Shown: positions 1 to 8,400 of the stretch, piece by piece
How the letters are laid out: each line of letters begins with the position of its first letter
Position numbering within the stretch: the first letter of the stretch is position 1
Source of the DNA: Acanthaster planci
Taxonomy: Eukaryota; Echinodermata; Asteroidea; Valvatida; Acanthasteridae
DNA: 13,295 nucleotides
Assembly: GCF_001949145.1 (NCBI RefSeq)
Contig: NW_019091440.1
Span: forward strand, 1,654,924-1,668,218
Direction: 5' to 3'
Translations under genes and position numbers: made by a program
The notes under the pieces: model-generated
The model's input: only the letters and a program-made list of their open reading frames with translations
Told to the model about the DNA's origin: nothing
Database searches by the model: none

Positions 1-179
1 CAGTTGCAGGCAAATACACACTTGTGTGTGTGGATGTGTGTGAGTCCGATTTTGTTGTAGAATCTTACTTTCATTTTTCTGAACACCGGGCCAGGTCCAT
101 TTTATTTATAGTTTTCCAAAAGAATTTCTTTATGTGGACTTGGCGTGCGTGTGGTCAACTGCGTGCAGACAGACTCTTG

Positions 180-188
180 ACCAATCAG
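180..188 (+). promoter_or_regulatory. CCAAT box (NF-Y-type), candidate promoter element
   Basis: ACCAATCAG matches the core NF-Y site (CCAAT followed by CA) and lies just upstream of the CpG-containing stretch at about 200-560. Its position suits a promoter for the gene whose first coding exon is at 2123. A single short motif is weak evidence, and no TATA box or initiator could be placed with confidence. Confidence 0.3.
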
Positions 189-1035
189 GATGGACTAAAC
201 TGTCTCGTATCCAGGCGCCAGTGCGTGATTTTCGCAGCGGGTATCGTCGCTTCTCTGCGGGCATCATCAAATGTCTTAGATATTTATGAATGTATCTTTA
301 TGTTGTATGAGTAGTTACCAGAAATTATATCTGAGAAGTTTCCTTTGTTTGCTTCGGTGGAAGATGTTGTGGCTGAAGCGTCCAGATTTTTGACAAGAAA
401 CGAGAAGGTGAATTCGTCTGGCCAAAGAAGAATTGCTTGGGGAGGCGGAGACGAGAGAAGACGATCGGAGATGTACTTGTATCTCTGGAGGAAAAAAATG
501 GACCGAGCCGGACTTGGAGACGAAACACGAAATTGCTCGGAGCATTGCAGTGTCCGACGGCGAATGAATGTTTAATCAGGAAGATATCTGGATTAGTGTT
601 TGTCCTGTGAGGACGAACTTGGAAGTAGGGAAATGTTGTTTTAACGACTGAACAGGATAATGGGTTGCATCCAAATTGTAGATGCATTTATTGGTGTTTC
701 TGCTGTGAATTTACTTTACGTTTGGGGTTTTGAGTTCACATCTACATGTAATGGCTGGGGTGTAAAATGTACGGTCCGTATATTTCTTGTTTTACTTTTA
801 GCCTTGTTATAGAGCCTTGTTATGGAATGAACTTTATTATTGTGTGGGTAGAAATATTGTTTGACTAAGGATCGATATATTGATAAGCCGGTTAATGTTT
901 CAGGTGTCGTGTTGTTCATGTTACATATTTTCTGCCATATTTGACATGCCTGAGGAGTATGTACATTGTATGCACTGTACTGTAAAGTGTCATTGAAACG
1001 GCGATGCCTTGGAATATTCAGAAGTACATGTACAC

Positions 1036-1285
1036 GTAATTCCAGAAATTAGGGGTCCATTTTTTTCGTCCCTGTCACATCTGACATATGATTTTGTAAG
1101 TTCAGAACACATTTTTTTAATCCAAGAGTGATGAATTAATTGAAATTACCTGCCAAACAAATAGTAATACTTGCACTGGGTAGTTTGAAATCAATTCCGT
1201 TGATATTTTCATGTCAAATAACAAAGCCATATGTAACAAGGGTACCAAAATGTCACACTTTTGGACCCCTAATTTCAGGAATTAC
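1036..1285. mobile_element. 250-bp foldback element with 24-bp terminal inverted repeats
   Basis: The left arm 1036-1059 (GTAATTCCAGAAATTAGGGG, then TCCA) and the reverse complement of 1262-1285 are identical except at one base. Similarity continues more weakly inward: GACATATGATTTTGTAAGTT near 1082-1101 against a reverse-strand ACATATGGCTTTGTTATTT near 1212-1231. Both ends lie close to GTACATGTAC words. No transposase is present. The structure is that of a non-autonomous foldback/MITE-like element. Family and target-site duplication are not resolved. Confidence 0.6.
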
Positions 1286-1816
1286 CCACCAGTAAAATGT
1301 ACATGTACATTTTTCAGGGGTGAGATTTCTCACATTTCAGCTTTTTTTGTTTTGGATTTCAGATTTTTTCCTCACTGGCTGTGTACAAAAGTATAGGAGA
1401 TTGTCACAGTTCAGCATCTTTATGTACTTTTTTTCAGCCGCTTTCAGCTATTTTTATCATTGGTCAATCTCATCCCTGATGTATGTACATGTACATGTAC
1501 ATATATATGTACAATTTCTCTAACCATATTCACCTTCCTTCCTCTGTTTAGAGGTTTTGGAAGATTTTGAAGGGTTGAAGAACGTTTGAAACTTGAGTTT
1601 GAAGGATTGATGTTAATTCATAAAATCCCAGAAATCCGCCCCTCCTCCCCAGTTCAGCCAAACATCATTACTTTGGCACGAGTCTTGATATTCCACTTTC
1701 ACTTTAAGAGGACAGAATAGACCATTGGCTACTTGTAGCTTCACTTAGTTTACTGTACTTTGCTGAATTCCAGAATATTCTTGCTGATTTTAATCCTGCA
1801 AGACCAATGTTAAAAT

Positions 1817-2004
1817 CACTGGCCCCAGTCCACTAGCCCCAGTCCACTAGCCCCAGTCCACTAGCCCCAGTTCACTGGCCCTAGTCCTCTGGCCTCAGTC
1901 CACTGGTCCCAGTCCACTGGCCCCATTCCATGGGCCTGAGTCCACTGGCCCCAGTTCAGTGGCCTCAGTCCACTGGCCCCAGTCCTCTGGCCTCAGTCCA
2001 CTGG
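1817..2004. repeat. 14-bp minisatellite, about 13.4 copies
   Basis: Thirteen head-to-tail units of consensus CACTGGCCCCAGTC plus six bases, with units differing at one to four positions. The variant CTCTGGCCTCAGTC occurs twice (units 6 and 13), hinting at amplification of multi-unit blocks. Each canonical unit contains the inverted repeat ACTGG-CC-CCAGT, so the array can form small hairpins. It is C-rich on the + strand and ends 118 bases before the first coding exon. Confidence 0.95.
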
Positions 2005-2122
2005 CTCTGTGGGAATTTGAACACTGTGAGTGCATTTGACTGCCCGGTCGTACATGTAGATGTATCAGTGGCTATCATTTGAACATGATTTTGATGTTCA
2101 GTTTATTTTTTCGCTTCCGCAG

Positions 2123-2407
2123 GCATCCTGATGGAGCCGGGGAGCAAAGTCCGTGCCATCTTTGATTTCATCGCCAATGCTCCAGACGAGCTGCCCCTAC
2201 ACCACGGTGACCTCATCCTGGTGGAGCAAAAGGTGGACCACAACTGGCTGATTGGCTCCTGCAATGGCGTATTGGGGACCTTCCCCGCCAACTTCGTGGA
2301 GCTGGTGGTGGACGACGCCCTGTTGGACCGCTTTGCCAAGGGTCAGAAGGTCATTGCCGTGGAAACCTTCAGCACTGGTGCAGATGGGGACCTGTCTTTT
2401 AAGAAAG
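2123..2407 (+). CDS. DNMBP: First coding exon: SH3-1 and first half of SH3-2
   Basis: The acceptor is cgcttccgcag ending at 2122, and the start codon is at 2131. The intron lies only 8 nt before the ATG, so the 5' UTR must continue in an upstream exon. The start was chosen because MEPGSKVRAIFDF matches the family N terminus. The ATG context has a weak C at -3 and a good G at +4. Residues 5-60 form SH3-1: VRAIFDF replaces ALYDY, DELPL is the acidic loop, W39 is the binding-site Trp, and GTFPANFVEL is the 3-10/last-strand motif. Residues 72-92 begin SH3-2 (QKVIAVETFS, GDLSFKKG). The donor AAAG|GTTGGA at 2408 is poor at +3 and leaves phase 1. Reading through it would add ten residues and stop at 2437-2439, cutting SH3-2 in half. 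Confidence 0.9.
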
Positions 2408-5400
2408 GTTGGAGTTTTTTTATAATCACAGCAAAATGAAGAAGTTGACAGGATGCTGGTTGCAGAATTTATAATTTGTGTTCACATTTCATCTGGCAAC
2501 ATCACATTTCTTCTTTGCCAGGTGCGTCAAATGTACAGGTACCATATGTACCGTACACTGTATTGGTCCCATCTGCTGGTACTTTCAATGTTCTTGTGAG
2601 CCACTGAAACAGTCTTTGGCTGTCGTGTTTTCCTACATGTACACGTACCTTCATGTCAACCACATTTCCTTGTGAAATTATTGGAAGGCATTGAAAGCCT
2701 CGTCTGTCATCCCGGAACTATCATTTCTCCAGATGCCCGGAGGGAGCAAAGTTCACAGCTCACAACATTGAGTGATGATACGGACACGTACATGTGCCAT
2801 ATTTTGTGAGCACGAAGCATTGAGCTCATAAGTGGCACATGTATTTATCCTACATTGTTGATGCAGACAATGGCTGTGTTGTGGATGGAATACGATGAAC
2901 TTGTGACACACTGGGTACAGTTTACAGCGTGTCGTTAGACAAGACAGCAAAACTGGATAGCACCTGGGTTTTTTTTTTTTTTTTGGTCTTTTCTTTCTCT
3001 AGCCAGTTACAATGAAACTGTTCATTGTCCTGTCTATGAGCAAACCTGTACCCATATATCAAGTGATTGTGATACACTGTACATGTACATGTACATGTGG
3101 TTGAATCACACGTACATGTACATGTGGTTGAATCACACGTACATGTACATGTGGTTGAATTACATCTACATGTACATGTACATGTGGTACTGTAGAGTCA
3201 AAAAGTTGGCAGCACACTTTTTTATAGACAAGGGCTGTTCCGTTCACAAGTACACGTACATGAATGTCAGTCAAACTCAGTGTATGGTAGCTTTTTGTCA
3301 GTTTTCATGCTTTTGATGTTCATTTTAAGTTAACGTTTTGAGCAAGTGGACATGTACACTACGGCACATGTGCTGTAAGTTACATGTACATGCATAATTT
3401 GTTCATTTAAAATGGGCATTTCACAGCACAGTACCCGACCGAGAGGTTGCCACAGCACAGAGAGGTTATGTACCAAGTTCACTGTAGACAAAAACATGGC
3501 GTTTAGATAAATGGGTACCGGTTTTATGATTTTTTTTTGTGATCCAAAAATGTGGGATCAGCATTCAACTGCCTCGCACTCAGTCCTGAAAATGTCTGTC
3601 GTTTGTAATTGTTGGGTCTTGTTCATCAGTAAAGATGCAGTGGTGGCAGAATAAGTTGGAACATGTACCTCTGTCATCTAATTTACACCCATTTTGGGAT
3701 CCCTGTAGGGGGTCCCCCAGGCTTCACCCATATACCCAATGGAGGGGGGGGGAGAGTAGGTAGACTGCCATTTCTGTAAGTACCCAGGCTTCACCCATAT
3801 ACCCAATGGAGGGGGGGAGAGTAGGTAGACTGCCATTTCTGTAAGTACCCAGGCTTCACCCATATACCCAATGGAGGGGGGGAGAGTAGGTAGACTGCCA
3901 TTTCTGTAAGTACCCAGGCTTCACCCATATACCCAATGGAGGGGGGGAGAGTAGGTAGACTGCCATTTCTGTAAGTACCGTGGGGACCTCCTACATGCTG
4001 CAGTATGTGCGGTAGACATTGGTACCCAGTTCATCTACCCTCAAGGCCCTGTGCTAATGGTCTATATGGAAACCAGTTTGTAACCAAATTAAAATTATGC
4101 ACGTGTTCCCATTGTTCACAGGTCTGCCTTTTCATACCCACCTTCAATTTAGAACATACATGTACATGTACTGGTATGCAGTCATCTTATTGCTGAGACC
4201 AAGCACTTCCTTGTCAAAGCCCCCCCCCCCCGAAACTTCCTGTTCCATCGAGGAAGATAATTGTTGGATAATAAACACGAAACTTGAAGTACACATTTGA
4301 AGTGCCTGGTTTAGGTGCTTGGTTTTGTACACATCCGTCAATTATCGGCCCTGAGGTCAACAAGACAAGGAAATTTGAACCACCTCATACTAGATGAAAC
4401 CTGAAACACCACATACTAGATGTCCGGTAGAGGCTTTCAAGACTTGTTTAAATTCTTCGCATTTTTTTAAAGCTCTTTTTAAAAATAAACTCCCAGATGT
4501 TTTCAAACGTGCATTGTATTGGTCCATATTCACATTGTATTGATAAATAACGGTCATTGTTCAAATGATCAACAAAGACAAGGAAACATGAAACCTGGGT
4601 TTGGCTTTTACCAAATTTGAAGCTTTGCATAGACAAAGGAGAGAGGGCCTGCGGTAACTCAATGTGGATCTATAGGGTACGGCACGGTTCTGATAAAAAC
4701 CATTGAGTGTGGACTCACACTCACTCACGTACTGTACCTCTTCCAAACACAGGGCTATCCACACGATGTTTCCGCAAGCCCTCTCTTCAGCATGAAAGTT
4801 ATTGAAACCCGCATATGCAATACCTAACTATACATGAACATACAATGTATATGTGTAGATTTCCTTTATCCTAACACATGGCGATGTAGTTTTGTTTGTG
4901 GTTTTGCCTAGTATGCATTGTACATGTAGTGAAAACAATACAAGGTCAAAAGTTTAAACACGTTTTTAAAGGTCCTGTTCATCATGAGTCATTTTTTGCG
5001 GCAAGAAAATTACTCAAAATTGAAAGAGCGTTGCGTAAGAACAAACCCAATGAGGTTTCAGCTCAGTGAATGTTGTATATTCTGAGAGAATCAATATTCT
5101 AAGCTATTGATGCAGATAAAAAGTGGGCAAGTCATATGTCGTATTGTGTCTGAATTAAGCATCTTGGACACGTCCTCATGTTCAGTCGAACAGAGCTGCA
5201 TGGTTCTGTACATGATGCCACACACTGAACTGATGACCCTTGCGTGCATGTGTGGTGTCAACGCTTACGCGCACTTCTAATTTGGTAGCCAGAAGACAGC
5301 AGCGTGAGCAGGGTTACTGCTAGCTAAAAGCAGGGCAAACAAGAATATATACCACATGACGGCTAACCGGATGCGCACGCGTAACCTTTATCGTAAACTG

Positions 5401-8400
5401 TGTAAGTTGCTAAAACCACTTGCCCGAAGTCTGGAATATCAGACACTCCAAACTAACTAAACATTTGAAGGAAGCAACCTCTTGTGGTAAATTTGTGGTT
5501 TCCCCAGAACAATAACCCTCTCTGTATTCCTCTTGTCAGGTGATATCGTTGAAATAACCAAGCAGATCGATGAGAATTGGCTTGAGGGGAGACTAGGCAA
5601 TAACACAGGGATCTTCCCTGTCACCTACGTCAGTGAGCACAACACCCAACATGTGTCCACGCCAGGTATTGCACGTACAGCACAGCATAAATTTGGCGTA
5701 AAACGCAATATTAAAAGGGGCCAGTAAACTTTACCACCACGCTCACGAAGTCTGTATTTTTCTGAGCAATCTCAGTTCACCACTTCCCAGGTGGCATCGT
5801 GGATTTGAGACGGCCAGCACCGTCCGAACAAAGATGGTGACCAAGGGGAAGAGTTATTAACATGGGACCGGTTAGTTTAGTTGATAGAATGCTGGTACCG
5901 GTACGGTTGTCCGGAAGTTACGGGTTCAAATCTCGCTCCAGTCAATTTCATTGCTCCTCCAGATAGCTTTTTTTTTTTGGAAAGAGAGAGAAATTTTGCA
6001 CAGGTATATTTTGAAATTTACCATTTCAGGGAACCCCGGGCGTAGTTTCCACTGATGCAATTTTGCAAACATAAGACTCATTTCTGCCCAGTAACATTTG
6101 GGAAAAATTCCTGAGCTGGCGTTGGCCGGAATCAAAGTTCAGAGTTTTTGTTTACAACTGCTTCTCCAAACCTCCTTGTTGCCCAATTTTATTCTGTATC
6201 GCACGATGTACCAACATGTTTTGTTCGTACTCTTGTGTGGAAATACCGTACCTACTGACGACCAAACATGGAGATAGTAGGGTGGTCTGATACCTTGGTC
6301 GTTCTCCAGTACTCCACTTCGGCCCTCTCAGGCTTCAACTGTTTTTTTTTACTACCTGACTTTGAAGCTGTAAGCGCACTAATTAGTCTAATAGTGCCAC
6401 AAAACATCATATAAAATGCAAGAGAGCCAAAAATTACAGTAATTCAATGTAATTTAAACGCCTCAGGCCCACAGTCCCGGATTGGTTCTGGGAACAAAGC
6501 CTGAGACGGAGACGAAGTTGAGTATTGGAAAACGGCCCTTGAGTCACAAGTCTTCATGTTACATTGCAGGTGACATTCTTCGAGCGCGAGCTCTCAAAGA
6601 TAACCACGGCCAGTTGCAAGATGAGCTCAGCTTCAAGAAGAACGACGTCATTACGATTGTTGAGAAAATCGACGAGGACTGGTACAAGGGCATGCTGGAC
6701 GATAAAACAGGGACACTGCCGGCAGTCAAAGTCGAGATTCTGAATCCCGGAGATGCTGCGCCACCTGCCACGACAACAAGCCCGGATGTTGGGAAAGATG
6801 GCGTTGATTATAACGTTGTTAACGAGAGACTCCGAAGTGCAATGCAGGTTGGGAAATCTGCCACCCCGGCCTGCGCAAAGACTGGCAACGATCAGAATGG
6901 AGAGCCTTGGGCTAAAGCCCTTTTCCCCTTCAGTGCCGAACACCCAGGCGAGATCAGTCTAATGGACGGAGACCGTGTGATTCTCAGACGGCGAATCGAC
7001 GACAACTGGCTTGAGGGAGAAATTGGAGGCAAAGTTGGCATCTTCCCGAGCAACTACGTCCAGATTCAGTTGGATATCCCTGAGGGTTACGCCCCGCCGA
7101 GCAAACCCACAAACGGTGCCTCCTCAAATCACAAACCCCAGTCACTGCCTGTCCCGTCCGGCAGCGCAAACAACAACAACCTGAAAGCCGGAGCGGTGAA
7201 GTGGAAAGGAAAGCGAGGCAAGGTCCTGTTTGACTTTGCCGCCGTGACGGATCAAGATCTGGGTGTCAAACAAGGCGAGATCGTAACAATCATTGACAAG
7301 GTGGACGCGGATTGGTTCGAAGCCAGGCACCCATCTGGCAGGACTGGGTTCTTGCCTGTGAACTACGTGAAAGTTTTGGAAAAACCCAAGACCCCTTCCT
7401 TCAAGAGACCTGCCCCATTACCACCCAAGCCCTCACCCACATCTGCAACCCAAAATGGCAGTGCAGCCCCAGGCACAAACTCAATCAACGCCGACCTGTT
7501 GGATATTTTTTCCATGCCGCCGGAGACAACAGGAAAGCAAGAATCGAAATCCAAACCTCCCTTGCCTCCCAAATCGGCAAAAGTGTTATCCGCAGATAAA
7601 CCTAAAGCGCCCTCTGCTGTAGACGACCTGCTGTGCTTCGACCCCCTGGGTGACAATGCGGGTGATACGTCCCCCCACATACTCCCCGACATCCAACCGC
7701 TGAAATCCCAGACCCAGTCTGACCAGGTTGGGTTCAAACTTGGCGGGGGTGCTTACCGGCCAGTCAGTTTTGCCGGCAAGCAGTCTCCACCCGAAAGCAC
7801 AACACCAAAAAAATCCTCCACAGGTAATCCTTTCAGTTCTGTCGAACCGACAACAGAGGCTCCGGTACCCCAAGGTCAGTCGTTACTGGACATGAGTCCG
7901 ATCGACAAGCCCAGCACCTCCGTCTTGGCCCCTGTCAGTGCTCCCCTCTCGCCTCCGCCGGACGTTTCGCAGCCTTCCCCATCCAAGCCACCGCTGCAGA
8001 AAAAGCCCAGCTTCGACCTCCTGACTGCCAAGCCCTTCTCTGCCGTGACTGCCGCCCACATCCACAGTGTGCCCAGGCCCGGCAGCCAGGGGTCGTCTGG
8101 TTCCCCAACATCCCCCAGATCCCCCAAATCAAGACCAGGCCTCTTGACGCCGACCCAGGTGAATCAGGAGTTGGACCGAGCCCTCTGCGAAGGCGAGGCC
8201 CCTGCCAAATCTCCTTCTGCAGAACCCAGCAAATTCAATCCTTTCTCGGCGACCGATTCAGTAGAGGATGCCTCCGAACCACTTCCCCCTGTGCCACCCC
8301 GCCAACCCTCCCCTAATCCCTTTTCTGCAGGAGACCAACTCTCTTCGTCAGATACATGCATACCGCCTCCTTTACCCCCTCGCCAACCGTCGCCCAATCC

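Larger units (their letters stand above)
1..2122. other. Upstream region / 5'-UTR intron, no supported coding exon
   Basis: No convincing coding sequence is present; the short open frames have no recognisable domain. About 180-560 is richer in CpG and purine-rich GAGG/CGAG words than the AT-rich 570-2100. It is the best place for a promoter and non-coding first exon, which must exist because the first coding exon has only 8 nt of UTR after its acceptor. A possible donor, ACGAGAAG|GTGAAT, lies at about 408, but the exon cannot be fixed. The rest holds a foldback repeat (1036-1285), TACATGTA words and the 14-bp minisatellite listed separately. Confidence 0.55.
2408..5539. other. First coding intron, 3.1 kb, repeat-rich
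   Basis: Donor AAAG|GTTGGA, acceptor cctcttgtcag. No supported coding sequence is present on either strand; the open frames are short and several run through tandem repeats. It holds a 55-nt hairpin (2789-2843), a T16 run (2969-2984), a 27-bp minisatellite (3079-3188), a 65-bp array (3717-3979), a C12 run (4220-4231) and an inverted repeat (4640-4786). About 4790-5539 shows nothing beyond AT-rich intron sequence. Confidence 0.8.

Noticed and set aside
24-314. 96-residue open frame upstream
   Set aside because: No recognisable domain, no splice evidence, low-complexity start; most likely chance.
2969-2984. T16 run as a retroelement tail
   Set aside because: No adjoining element with boundaries or target duplication; a polypyrimidine run is common in introns.
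3059-3316. Open frames on both strands with 9-residue repeats
   Set aside because: They arise from the 27-bp minisatellite, whose period is a multiple of three; no domain or splice support.
3678-3863. Minus-strand open frame with repeated Pro-rich peptide
   Set aside because: It is the translation of the 65-bp tandem repeat, not a gene.
4386-4422. Direct repeat CATACTAGATG, two copies 26 bases apart
   Set aside because: Only two short copies with no wider structure; too weak to annotate.
5872-5945. Intact tRNA gene
   Set aside because: The boxes are present but the anticodon and acceptor stems do not form; a decayed SINE fits better.
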